From Beroe forskalii (lineage: Eukaryota > Ctenophora > Nuda > Beroida > Beroidae): a DNA stretch of 64,000 nucleotides. The stretch spans positions 1 to 64,000 of the forward strand of contig WFMF01000014.1 in NCBI GenBank assembly GCA_011033025.1. Direction: 5' to 3'. The notes beneath the pieces are model-generated. The model was not told where the DNA came from. It worked only from the letters and a program-made list of their open reading frames with translations, and searched no databases. Shown here piece by piece: positions 20,441 to 32,640 of the stretch (positions are counted from its first letter, which is position 1; every line of letters begins with the position of its first letter). The position numbers and the translations under genes were made by a program.

Positions 20441-22591
20441 CTAAGGTGATATGTCTTTGTACTGTGGACTCTCTGGCTCCTGCTTGACTCTGACATCTTC
20501 TCGTTCTGAATAGCGCTCATCCCTCCCTTTCTTACGTGACCTAGACCAGCTACGAGACCTGAAGAAATGCGACATAATGAGGGAAAAGCAACTCTTCTTT
20601 TCAAATTACTGCCGCGCATCGTTAAGTACTAAGTATTGCATTGCGTGAGGGATTGTTACAGCATTTGAACACGCGGGCTAAAGAGTTGCAGGCGGGATTT
20701 TGCAACCCTCCCCGGGTTTTTCTCGCAGAACTACTAAGTTCTGATTTCTCTCGGAGCTAGGATAACTAGATCCCTCAACTTCTGTTTACCTAGATCTCTA
20801 AGGTGAGGTAACTAACTTAGATCAGCATTTCCCCACTAACCTAGATCTCAAGGGCGTTGCCAGGAGGGCGGCTGTCTCCCCCTTTTTGGGCAGAAAACGT
20901 GAAAATTTTATTAAAATGAGTGCTTTGACCCAAGCAAAATAAGAAATCAACAGGTTTTAATGCAACTCGCCGCCCCCATTTCGAAAATGTGGCTGAGCCC
21001 CTGCTAGATCTATATCCACAACTAACCTAGATCTCCCCACTAACCTAGATCTCCCCACTAACTCACTAACCTAGATCTCCCCACTAACCTAGATCTCCCC
21101 ACTAACTCACTAACCTAGATCTAGATCTGGAGCTCTCAGAGGAGCTGCTAGAAGACGATCTGCGGGAGCTTCTCCCGCGGGCTGCAGCTTCCTGCGCCTC
21201 CCTCTCCGCGTCCCGCCGACTGTACCCGAACCCGGGGCGCTCCTGACGTGCGGGCCTCTTGTCGGAAAACCCGCGCGAGGGACCGGAACTGTCAGAGTAG
21301 TTGTAAGGTTTGCTGTAACCCCCGCGCTTCTTGTAGTCCCCTCCTCCTCCTCCTCCCCCGCTTCGCTGCTCCTTAAACCCTCGCTCACTCTAGGGAGAAG
21401 TAGGGTCAGTGTCAAGTGAGTCTCATTGCTTAAACCCTCGCTCACTCTAGCGAGAAAAATGTTTAAGGATTGATAATAGATAGTGATTTCGGTGAACTAA
21501 AATTACAATTACAGGTTGGCAAAAGTTATCTTATTCCATTATCTTAGAATTCCAATTTAACAGTCTTAAAAAGTATCTGGATCTACAAAGGCCCAGCAGA
21601 GGCTCTACAGACAAGATCTCATGATAACATATTAACAAGTGACATATTATAATCAACATTATTAAAAACATCCAATTCACCCACCCCATCTGGAGGCTTG
21701 TAGTCCCTGACGTGGTCCACCTTCAGGAATCTGTTACACAGTCTGATGCCGTTCAGATTGTCAACAGACAGCACGGTACTGCGCTGATCCTCGAAGTTAA
21801 TGAAGCTGAAGCCTTTCGGCTTCCCAGTCTCTCTGAAGGATGGGAAATGAGAGGTGGGAATGTTTCAATCCTAAGCCACATCAGATCTAAATCACAGCAT
21901 GTGGCGTTGTTTTAAACTTGATACAATTGAAAGCTGTTAGTCTCATGCTCATTCTAAGGTAAGTTCTAAGGTTAGTTCTAAGGTAAGTTCTAAGGTTAGT
22001 TCTAAGGTAAGTTCTAAGGTAAGTTCTAAGGTAAGTTCGTAAGGTAAGTTCTAAGGTAAGTTATAAGGTAAGTTCTAAGGTAAGTTCTAAGGTAAGTTCT
22101 AAGGTAAGTTCTAAGGTAAGTCCTAAGGTAAGTTCTAAGGTGAGTTCTAAGGTAAGTTCTAAGGTAAGTTCTAAGGTAAGTTCTAAGGTAAGTTCTAAGG
22201 TAAGTCCTAAGGTAAGTTCTAAGGTAAGTTCTAAGGTGAGTTCTAAGGTAAGTTCTAAGGTAAGTTCTAAGGTAAGTTCTAAGGTAAGTTCTAAGGTAAG
22301 TTTAAGGTAAGTTCTAAGGTAAGTTCTAAGGTAAGTTCTAAGGTAAGTTCTAAGGTAAGTTCTAAGGTAAGTTCTAAGGTAAGTTGTAAGTTACCTGTCT
22401 TTGACGTAGTTGAGTTGCACTATCTTGCCGTACTGTGAGAAGACAGCCTCAATGTCCCCCTCTGTGAGTCCGTAATCCAGTCCTCCCACGTAGATCCAGG
22501 AGCTGGACTTGTAGAGGTCGTGCCAGCTCTGTCTGGAACCGGCCGCTTCTAGCTCAGGGTTCTGGGAGTCTAGCATGTCCCGCATAGACAT
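20441..22591 (-). CDS. RBMX2: RBMX2/Ist3-like U2 snRNP-associated RRM protein
   Basis: Four exons (22591-22395, 21832-21685, 21389-21115, 20558-20441) join in consistent phases to 245 residues. Residues about 20-110 match RBMX2: SWHDLYKSSSWIYVGGLDY, LTEGDI..VFSQYGKIVQLN, RNP1 KGFSFINF, then EDQRSTVLSVDNLNG and VDHVRDY, the hallmark of this family. The C-terminus has a Gly run, then Arg/Ser dipeptides (residues about 185-220), and ends VKQEPESPQYKDISP. In yeast and human this protein joins the U2 snRNP and the activated spliceosome, with Bud13 and Pml1 (RES complex), and helps retain unspliced RNA. It is shorter than human RBMX2 (322). Three introns carry tandem repeats of their own splice-site sequence (21952-22390, 21374-21460, 20758-21125), and a hAT-type MITE sits in intron 3. 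The exon 2 donor GGG/GTGGGT was chosen because it keeps the frame with exon 3. Confidence 0.92.
20758..21125. repeat. Repeats of the RBMX2 exon 3 donor
   Basis: On the gene strand GATCTAG/GTTAGT, the true end of exon 3 at 21115, recurs about five more times at 21012-21114 with spacers GGGGA or GAGTTAGTGGGGA, and again in decayed form at 20758-20848. A MITE splits the array at 20849-21003. Confidence 0.85.
20849..21003. mobile_element. hAT-type MITE with 8-bp target duplication
   Basis: The ends are CAAGGGCGTTGCC and (complement) CAGGGGCTCAGCC. The 8-base duplication CTAGATCT flanks it exactly at 20841-20848 and 21004-21011. Its 155 bases have no frame. It lies in RBMX2 intron 3. Confidence 0.88.
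21374..21460. repeat. Duplicated RBMX2 intron 2 acceptor
   Basis: CTTAAACCCTCGCTCACTCT followed by AG occurs at the exon 3 start and again about 60 bases inside intron 2 (about 21432-21455). On the gene strand the second copy reads CTCGCTAG/AGTGAGCGAGGG, so intron 2 carries a decoy acceptor with exon sequence after it. Confidence 0.85.
21952..22390. repeat. 12-bp minisatellite in RBMX2 intron 1
   Basis: About 36 units of GGTAAGTTCTAA on the plus strand, starting six bases inside the intron next to the exon 1 donor. On the gene strand the unit is TTAGAACTTACC. The plus strand thus repeats the ideal 5' splice site GTAAGT in antisense, while the sense RNA repeats ACUUACCU, the same as part of the U1 snRNA 5' end. 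Confidence 0.97.
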
Positions 22592-24320
22592 CTTCTTATA
22601 ACTTAGCTATAACATGGATACCTCTCAATTAAAATGGAATCTTATTAGAACATTTGGAAGTGCAAACACTATTCTTTGTGTTCTCTGAGGTCCAACAGGA
22701 GGCAAAAACAATGCTCAAACATCCGATTAGCTTTGTTTAACTTCAGGAAGACTACCTGCTCAGTAGTTTTAGTAACGTCATCAGTATAACCCTGAACACT
22801 AATGACTGAACCCTGTTCAGTGTTCCTTTTGACATTGTTATGGGGGTGCCGGGGAAGGGTTCAAATACTTACTTCATGGAACATATTATGATAAAAAGTA
22901 CCCTAAGAGACAAATTTCTTTATAAAGTATCCATGGAATTTTTTGATCCAAAATTTGGTGTCTGGAGCAAATTTCGGAAAGTATTCGGGTAGCAAAATTG
23001 GTAAAATAATAGCGAAATTTTTCAGAAAAGATCAGACTTTTTTCAATTTTTAAAAAAATAGATACGACAACACAGTATTTAAGTCATGGTGGGTAGTTAT
23101 TATCGAAAAGTACCCTGGGAGCTTTTTTTTACAAAAAGGGGGGGGGGTTGGTAGGGTGATTTTGGTATTTAATTTTGAAAAGTACCATGGTAATTTTTGA
23201 CCTCTTGCATGCGCTGAAAAGGGTGGGTTTGCTAAACTTCGAAAAATCATCAAATCTTTTGACCTCCCTTCCGGCATGAAACTGTTTATAGTTTACTGGA
23301 TTATAGAACTGCAAAAGTCATATATAGAATGCCTCGCCCTACGGGCTCGGGCCAAACCGGATACCACCCTCGGGCAGTATCCCAAAATAGTGTACTAGTT
23401 TATTGAGAGCAAGACTTAGAGTCAAGGATAGATCGGTGGCTAATACTCAAGAACAACCTGGTTTGTGAGTATGGCTTATAAACCATTTTGTACAGAAACA
23501 CTTCCTACTGATGACTAATGATAGTTCTTAAATATAAAGTTTGGAATGACACTGAAAGAAAGCGTCTGATAAAACTTCCAATCTGGAAGAAGAAGTGAGC
23601 AGCGAAACTCAAATGGATGATAGTCCGTTTACAGCATTGCAATGATGATACAGGAATGAAAGAATGTAGCGGAAAACAAAATTTAAATTTGACAATTCAA
23701 CATAAATAACATACATATTGGATAGTATTTATCAAGATAAAATCGTTTCAGAATATCATACAACTAGCAATAGCCCGTAACACTGGGGGTTAATAACACA
23801 GGTCTGTAAATTCCAGGCTATTGTCGCAAAGGACAGGAAACGAACCACAGAGGGTCCAGAAACGCCGGAAGACAAAAAACTCCTTAAAATAATAGATAAT
23901 GATAGATACCTACTCATCAAAACTTTCTACATTCAGTCAGAGTTTAATAAAGACAAACTAGATCCCTTTAACTAGAATAAGAAGTGAGGATAAATCAGAC
24001 ACTGACGAAGTGATCCATGAATACTAGATTTATAACACGATGTTATTTGTACATGCTGATAAAAAGAGTCCAGTTCTAAGGGTATTTATCTCTTCAATCT
24101 TACAATAGAACATGACTTTTTGAACTGATATTCTGATATTTCACACTGTTATTTACAACACTTTGCATCGTAGAATGAATGAAGCACTTTAAAACAAACA
24201 GAGACTCTTAACTTAACTATTTTCAAGACTGCCCGGTTGAGTTCCAATAATCTCGTATGTTCACCTCTAATCCCCCTACATTTCAGCTCTCTACTTCTCC
24301 CCACAATAGCTTCTTCAGCT
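22592..24320. other. Intergenic, between RBMX2 and FAF2
   Basis: No gene supported. Phrases of the type AAAAGTACCCTGG / AAAAGTACCATGG recur at about 22895, 23105 and 23179, hinting at an old repeat. A GC-rich patch CCCTACGGGCTCGGGCC is at about 23337. The rest is plain AT-rich DNA. Confidence 0.45.
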
Positions 24321-27158
24321 CTACATTTCAGCCTCGCTTTCCTCCTGACTAGACTCGTCATCAGAGTGCTGCTCCAGGACAAAGAACGTGGTGGAGCTGT
24401 GAATACCGGACTCCTGACACGTCTTCAGATGCGCATCTCCCTCCCAGGGCAGAACTCGCTTTGGGAAGTTGGTGGAAAGGGTGAAGAAATTAGGCGACTC
24501 ATCGCAGGTCAACACAAAGTCGTAGATATCTTTGACGGTGGAATCGGGGGAGAACTTGCGAGCTAACCTAGCTCCATTCGGCAATCTGAATAGTAGGGAC
24601 AGGGTATCTTCTTTACTTTGAGTAGGGAGAGATGCTTTCAACTTTTCCCGAGTGCAACTCTGGCAGCAATACGTTCCTCTTTTTCTCGAATCTTCTGATC
24701 CTCGAGTTCTTGTATCGCCCTGATAGCATCTTCTTCTTCCTTCTTCTTACGGGCCCTCTCCTGATCCCTGATAAGGGACTGCTGATAAGCAGCGTCTTGT
24801 TCCTGCATGATCAGCTGAGAGGACGAGCTTTCACTGACCCTATCTCTGTTCCTCCGTTGCCGCGTCAGGTGGGGCTCATTCTCAACTATTGAAGTCGTTA
24901 GTGCACCAATAATAGCTTCCACTGTGGCCTGGCCATGGTTCTTATAGACCATCCTCATCTGTCCCTCCTTGAAGCAGAGTAAGGCAACGAAGGGAGCCCT
25001 GGCTTTGTTGAGACTCTCTGCAACACAGGTGCCCTCCCTCTTCTGGACAGAGCAACTCCAGAAAAGCAGGTTGTCTTCCACCACACTCTTAAGAAGGTTG
25101 GTGCACACCACATTCCGAGCAAAGTCCACAGACACGGGGTCCTCCTCGCTGTGCAGATACACCAGGAGGAACCTGAGGTGCCTCTTGGCATGGTTCACAG
25201 CCTCCCGATAAGTGCCGTGGTAAAACCGGGGGTGCAGGAGGTGACCGTACCTTGAGTCAAACTCTGCGATGTACTGCTCAACTTCCAGGGAGGCTTGTCT
25301 TTGCGTCGGAGGACCGGGGGTGAAGAGAAACGAAAGAGCAAAATGAGCAATGGTAGAAACGATTTTGTAAACTATTGTGATAGGTAAAACAAGAACATTC
25401 CAAATCTGACCAAAAAGAAGCTGTGTCAAAGAAGGATTATTTCTGTTTATGACTGGTCCTGATGAATTGCTAAATCTGGGTCCTATGAAGTTAGGGTTGC
25501 CTGGATTCAAACCAGGAGTTTCATAACTCTCCAGGACTCGTTGCCGCAGATTATTGGAGTTGGAATTGTTCACAATTTGTTCAACATTATTTGCACGCAC
25601 AACATGATTAGAGAGGTCATCATGCATCTCATGACTTTGTTCAGGAGGGTTGTTTTCTTCCTGATCAGGGGCTGAGAAAGGGTTGAATGATAGCTGCACA
25701 GCTCTTTCTAGGTCCCAGTTACACTCATCAAGTAGCTGGAGGCATTCTTCTACTTCAATCTTGCCTGATGAGAGATGGGGTTAATCACAAGTACAATGAG
25801 ACACTGCTCTGCAGAGCTTAACATAACATTACCGATCAATGCTCAGGGAAAATAAAATAAGGCATGAAAAGTAAAGAAATCAAGACAAAAATGACATAAA
25901 AGTGTCTAGTTAAAGTGTTATGTTGGATTCCAGATTTCCCAACAAGAGGCTTCATTTTGAGAATAGCTTAATCATCTTAGTTGGATGGCTAATGTTTGAT
26001 GAAAATAAATTTAATGGAAGCAGTCTAATAGACTTGAGAGCTGAGGCGAGCTGCTTCAAGACGATTTGAGTGATTAAATTGAGTTAAGCGACTGAATTGT
26101 TTTGGATGGCCAAGTTGAGTTGATAGGTCGAGTTATGGCTTTTGACCTTTTGGAACAAAATTGGAACAAAATGTCGACATATACTCAGAGCTTTTGTTAG
26201 ACATTCTATCATGCTGTCTTGGCATTCCTAACATGTTGTTTGGGCATCCCTTTTGATAATTTATCGTGAGACATAATTGGAACAAAACAGGACAAAGCGT
26301 TGACATATTTTTCGAAATGGGGCCAAAATTTTCACATATACTTACTTAGAGTTTTAAACAGCTTGTGAATGATGTTTTGAGCATTCTAACATATAGTTTT
26401 GATATATGATATATTATACGTCGTGGCTATGTGATGACTAGCCACTCACAGCCAAGAAGGTGTCGACATTTTGTCCCCAAATTTGTCCCCAAAACATCAT
26501 ATAGATTGGTCAATTAGAGACTTTTTTAAATCAGAAAAATTAAGAAATTTTGGTTTCAAGTTCTCCATTTTGTTCAGTTATTTGGCTAAATCAGAAGGCA
26601 CTCTATGACAAAGATGGGACCTAATATAAACCCTTGTGACAAACCACAAGAGTGGTTAGGAAAAGCATCAAATGCACATTGCTTCCCAGAAAACAATACA
26701 GTAGATAATCCAATTGATGGGTTTCCTAGTTTGCAATTTATCAAAATTCACCCTTTTGAGTTGTTCCAATTGCAGGACATAATAATATCTCCCCCATTCA
26801 CCCCCACAATAATCCAAACTGTAGCTCAAACTGTTCAAACCATTATGACATATCATGCAATAAAGCAATTGAGCAAAGTTAAGTAAGTCAATCAAATTTT
26901 TATTGCATTGGCATCATTTTATCAATTTTCTGACATGGAATAACAAAAAATGGCGACATTTTCCAGGCATGAAAACTGATGTCTTAGACAGCATGAATAT
27001 CAAATGATTGCAGGATAAAGCAAAATCAATTGATGGGTAATCTTGCCTGTTACTTCTTGAAAGTGGCTCAAAATTTCATCTTGTGTTTGCCCATTTGTTG
27101 CACTGTTGGGCTCAGCATCAGTGTGATCAGCTTCATTCAGGATATCATCTTCTACCAT
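24321..27158 (-). CDS. FAF2: FAF2/UBXD8 homologue, ER and lipid-droplet p97 adaptor (one apparent frameshift)
   Basis: Exon 1 is 27158-27047 and exon 2 is 25764-24321, about 515 residues in all. Order: UBA domain about 27-62 (FQEVTG...LLDECNWDLERAVQ), a disordered stretch, a hydrophobic hairpin about 155-185 (IWNVLVLPITIVYKIVSTIAHF) that in the family inserts into the ER or lipid-droplet membrane, a UAS thioredoxin-like domain about 195-330 (FYHGTYREAVNHAKRHLRFL), a charged coiled coil about 355-410, and a UBX domain (LFRLPNGARLARKF ... NFPKRVLPW) that binds p97/VCP. The family delivers ubiquitinated ER proteins to p97. Near 24640-24660 the frame changes by one base between ...EERIAARVA and REKLKASLP; no intron fits there, so it is either a sequence error or a real allele that would lose the UBX domain. 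The intron uses a GC donor (CAG/GCAAGA), needed to keep the UBA frame. Confidence 0.95.
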
Positions 27159-27553
27159 GCTCAAATTTGATTGTAATAATAAGATACATTTATTGTGATC
27201 TTAGAAGATTCATTCTTTATTTTGAGTATGTGTGTATATATGTCAAATAGTGAAATACATAGCAAGAAAGGTCCAACTTGAAGCGACCATTGTTTTAAAG
27301 TGTTGAACTGAAATAGTTGCCAGAACTAAAGGTTTGAGAAATACAGTCATGCTATGAACCATTTAAGAACTAGAGTCATGTTTGCTAAACTCAGAAGAGC
27401 TTATATTTACAAAGAAATGACTCTGGGAACATCTGCCATCAACCTCATTCCCTAACATCCTAACTATGATATTTAATTGGATTATCCTGGATACAGTCTT
27501 GAACTTTTGGCTGCCACCATCATACTAAACTTGTTTCTTATATCAAATGTTGC
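27159..27553. other. Upstream region of FAF2
   Basis: About 400 bases between the FAF2 start codon and the 5-bp-duplication transposon. AT-rich, with no motif I can defend; the promoter is probably here, cut off from more distal DNA by the insertion. Confidence 0.4.
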
Positions 27554-29503
27554 ATAGTCACCCTGCGCACGTGGGGTGGACACCTTTGCTAGTACTTTGT
27601 GCGCAGGTAGCGACGAGTCGCCAATTAGAACAACGTTCCTGTTCGAAAAACGACAAAAGAGTTAAAATTTCTCTTAAAACTTGCATGGAATCAATAGAGG
27701 AAAGTCTCAGCTATACAGAGATATAAGGATCATTTGGGAACTCCAATCACAACGTTCGCAATGTCTCATTATGTACAAATGTTGAAAAACGTCGAGTTCC
27801 AATTGCGCGTGAACATTGATTGATTGACGAGCTTGTGAGGCCTAATTCAAAAAAAGAAGATGGACTTTCAGTGTAGAATAGATTTATCTAGGCATTACAA
27901 AAAACCCCATGTCGATAGCTCAAAAAATGTAGGAGCCTTAGGGATTGCCAGTCAATTGTTGGAAAAAAGCACACAGTTGTGCTATTTCGTGGGGTGGACA
28001 AGCGTGGGGTGGACATGTGTACGCGCAATTTAAAACGCCAGACTCTTGTTTGCCAAAATAGCGAGAGACCCTTGTCCACCCCACCGTCGTTAACAGTGAT
28101 ACCATTTCAGATTTCCTGCAAGTGTGGCAACCGGCAGTGATTCGATAAGGAGCAACAAACTTATTCTTGCTTCAACAGTAGTACCGGTGACATTGACAAT
28201 GAGTATAAAATCGAAGTAGATGCTTTTTGTCAATTTCATTTTTAAGTTATGTTATCAATGACTACTAACAAGTTATCATATAATATGCGCATATACAGCA
28301 CACGTCATCACTGGATGGTGATGCAGTGTACCTACTTAGATTTAGAATGTAATGTACATTGTACACCTTTAGTACATTAAACAGTGTGGCGGTACTTCAG
28401 TACAACATTCATGTTTTTCACAAAACTCAATAGCAGGGTGTTAATCTCGTGATTGTACACAACTAATTATGCGATGTAATTATTAAAAGTAACATTTTCA
28501 GGCAGGGGTGCCGATGAGCCAATGGGACTTCAACAGCAACGCGGTGATGAAGGTACATTCAAGGCATTTCACACATGAATAAGATTACGTACAGAGCAGG
28601 CTATAGGTACAATACATTCTATATAAGGTGAGCAAATGTATATCTATATACAAGCATGCTGATCACATGGTTTTGTCCCGCATATCATAGGTATATACAT
28701 CCATAGCAACCACACGAGTTCCCATAGCAACCGACCTAAAATTGAAGATTTTTGGTATTTTTGACATTCAGATCTAGGCCACATTTTCTGTTTCATACAG
28801 GATAGTATGATATATTGATATAATTTCGATTTTGTGAAAAGTTTCAGTGATCATGACCATTCAATTTCGAGATTTTCAGGTTGCTATTCACTTTCTTAGC
28901 AACCACACGAGTTTCCATAGCAACCGGATTTAAAATTCAAGGATTTGCACTTGAATAAGTCCCAAATTCCACCCAAGAAGACTACATCGAACATGCTTTG
29001 AACCCCTATTGAGCTAGATTAACTGTATTTCAACATTTTGTATTGTCTACTACCCTTTATATCAACAATAGCATTGAAATGAATGGCAATTAGCGAGTTT
29101 TTCCCAAATTTTTCCATTTTGAGTTCGGTTGCTATGGAAACTTGTGTGGTTGCTATGAAAGTCACAGCAACCTGAAAATCTCACTATTCAGCGTTGACTG
29201 GTCATGATTACTGAAACTTTTCACAAAATCGAAATATCTATCCTGTGTGATGAATTATCAAAACAGAAAATGTGGCTTTAATCTAAATGTCAATAATGCC
29301 AAAAATCTTCAATTTTTAGGTCGGTTGCTATGGGAACCCCTGTGGTTGCTATGGATGTCATAGCAACCTAGAAATCTCAGAATTCGCCATTCTTTGGTTA
29401 TACAATTTAAAGAATATTTTTACAGAATCGAAATATCGGCTGTATTTTTCGAATGATCAAAAAAGTAAAAGGGGTCAAAACTTTTGGCGCACCCTGTGAT
29501 ATA

Positions 29504-30564
29504 TCTATTATTATAATCGAGAGAGGTAGTTATAAGTAGGAGCCTCCGCTCTCCCAGAAAATCTGACACACTAGGAGTTGAAAACCCGCGATTTTTTGCA
29601 GGGTGGTAGAAAAAAGGTGTCCTCGTATTGCTACATTCTTCTTTTTTGAGTAAAGGCTTTAGATTTTTTGTGGTTAACGCTCAAAGTTGGAAAAAGGGTC
29701 ACGAAAAATAAGGACGAGTTATAGATTTGATTCACCAGTTGAGCGCGTTGCTATGGATACATGGGCTAGCGCGCGCAAAACTGCACGTGCATTTTCACGA
29801 AGAATCTGCCATTTCGTTATTTTGTATTTTGGAAACGTTTCCACTGTTGAAATTCATGATTTACGCTCCCAATGGAATTTTCGAGTCCGGTAAAAAGTTT
29901 TCGACAGAAGAATACCAACTCTTTTCACTTTCAATATATAGGAAAAAAAAGTAAGAGTTGAATATTTTGTTCCATTGTGAAAATCAGCGATAATTCATTA
30001 ATGTAACTTAGAAATTAATTGTAGTTTCGATGGTTTGCTTACGGAATTCGACGGAAGGAGGAATTCCTTTTACTTAAGTTAGAAGTTGGTTATAAACGGA
30101 TAAAAATGCGAACAATTTTTATTTCAATGAGCTTGGATTCAAATTTCTTGCCCATCTATTGTCCGAATCTGAACTTTTGATTGGAAAACCACTGTTCTTG
30201 TTTTCTTCTTAATTACCAACTGTTTGGCTCGAGTTAAATATGCAAACGTAATTTTTTAAAATTTATTTTCAAAGCCTACGTGATTATTTCGCAATTTCGT
30301 TACGTTGCACCCCACCCCCAGTAACAAAAATTGCATCAATGACGTACTTTAGTGTTAGATATCACATTTGACACTTCCAAACTTTACAAAACGCAATTGA
30401 TCATGTTTCAATTTCATACGTTTTACAAACATTTGTTTTTGTCATTAATTTCTATAATTCAATATTTATGAAATCTGCGTTGTGATCCATGAATTTGGTA
30501 CTCTGTAGCCAGCATTGATTGGGTCCGGTGTCCTGTGACCTAGAAGGCCCAACGGGCCTTCTAG
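29504..30564 (+). mobile_element. Non-autonomous Helitron
   Basis: Starts TCTATTATTATAATC after an A and ends CTAG before a T, with the 3' hairpin AGAAGGCCC-AAC-GGGCCTTCT just before the end. Removing it gives GTGATATATATCACATAAT, exactly what copy 2 of the host transposon has at about 58740-58758. No Rep/helicase frame in its 1061 bases. It contains GAATTCGACGGAAGGAGGAA and other unique sequence but no gene. Confidence 0.85.
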
Positions 30565-32640
30565 TATCACATAATACATGGTGTAAATATATGGACCAAT
30601 TCTATATTGGTAAACTGGTAGGCGATGGCAGAATGTCTGCATGTACAATTATACAGTATACACACAGTGCTGGTCACATGGTACAATCGTGGTACTGACT
30701 TCAAAAGTGTGTACGTCATCAATGGATGGCGATGCAATGAACATGATGTACATTTTACAGTGACAATTTAAGAAAATGTTTCAGTACTTCAGAACAACAT
30801 TCACGCTGTACACAAACCACAACATTATATTGCATTTTGATCTCACATTGATTTCGAACACTTTTGTTCATTTCGAACCCTTAAATTTTCTTTAAGTGTT
30901 AAAGTTGGTTAAAGTCCGTCGTTAATCCGTTAATTTTCACCTTTCAGCAATAGTAATTATTTATTTAATCAATAAATGGACAGCATTAGTTTGTTTATTG
31001 CCATTTTCGCTTTTAATTCGTAGAACTTCCAGCCATTCTTTGTAAAATGTTAATGGTTGTATCTAGTCCATGCCAATTAAGTCATTTTGATCGTTATTAA
31101 ATGCATTTCATGAAGTGTTGATTCCGGGCATGTGATAGATGTAATAATCTGCCGTTAAATTTCGCACGTCAATCGCATTTATATTTTATATACCTATCTA
31201 ACTACAAACTACAGGACAGATCAAGTGCTTTTTAATAATACCGAGTTGACGGGGTTTAAGGGTAACATTTAAAAAGCACGATGAACCCAGAAGAATTTAA
31301 CTCAATTTGAATATCTGCGTTAAACTCTGCGACTGCAACTTATCAAAAATGTGCCGAATTTCATTGATAAAATTGGTAGCATTTCGTTAGAAATGGCACA
31401 AATGGGGGTCAGTAGGGGTTCACCATGGGGTCAGTGGGGGTTCACCAGGGGTCAGTAGGGGGTCGATATTGATTCATTTCAAGATAGATTTTGAAGTTCA
31501 AATCGACAAAAATTGGGTTCAAGAGGTTTTTACGATCAAATTGTGATGTGATCCATGTATACAATCAGAAAGGAAAATAACATATTATTGTGATTTGTGT
31601 GCAGCGTGAATGTTGTATTGAAGTACGAGGCAGATATTTCAAATTTTAGTTCTTTCTGAGTAGACTCAATTAGAAGCAGTTTTCAAATTACTCGAGCTTC
31701 ATTAAACTGCTTGTAATTGAGTCAACTCAGAAAGAATTAACAATTTTGAAATATACCTAAGTTATCATGAGACTCAGAAACAGCGCACTGCTACTAAAGT
31801 ACTAAGCGTTGAATGGTGATGATTACCTAATGAAACTTTTCACAAAATCGAAATTATATCTATCCTGTATGATGAGTAATCAAAACAGAAAATGTGGCCT
31901 AGATCTAAATGTCAAAAATCTTCAATTTTTAGGTCGGTTGCTATGGGAACTCGTGTGGTTGCTATGGATGTATAATGTATATACCTATGATATGCGGGAC
32001 AAAACCATGTGATCAGCATGCTTGTATATAGATATACATTTGCTCACCTTATATAGAGTGTATTGTACCTATAGCCTGCTCTGTACGTAATCTTATTCAT
32101 GTGAAATGCCTTGAATGTACCTTCATCACCGCGTTGCTGTTGAAGTCCCATTGGCTCATCGGCACCCCTGCCTGAAAATGTTACTTTTAATAATTACATC
32201 GCATAATTAGTTGTGTACAATCACGAGATTAACACCCTGCTATTGAGTTTTGTGAAAAACATGAATGTTGTACTGAAGTACCGCCACACTGTTTAATGTA
32301 CTAAAAGGTGTATATTACATTCTAAATTTAAGAAGGTACACTGCATCACCATCCAGTGATGACGTGTGCTGTATATGTGCATATTATATGATAACTTGTT
32401 AGTAGTTATTGATAGCATAACTTAAAAATGAAATTGACAAAAAGCATCTACTTCGATTTTATACTCATTGTCAATGTCACCAGTACTACTATTGAAACGA
32501 GAATAAGTTTGTCGCTCCTTATCGAATCACTGCCGGTTACCACAGTTGCAGGAAATCTGAAATGGTATCACTGTTAACGACGGTGGGGTGGACAAGGGTC
32601 TCTCGCTATTTTGGCAAACAAGAGTCTGGCGTTTTAAAAC

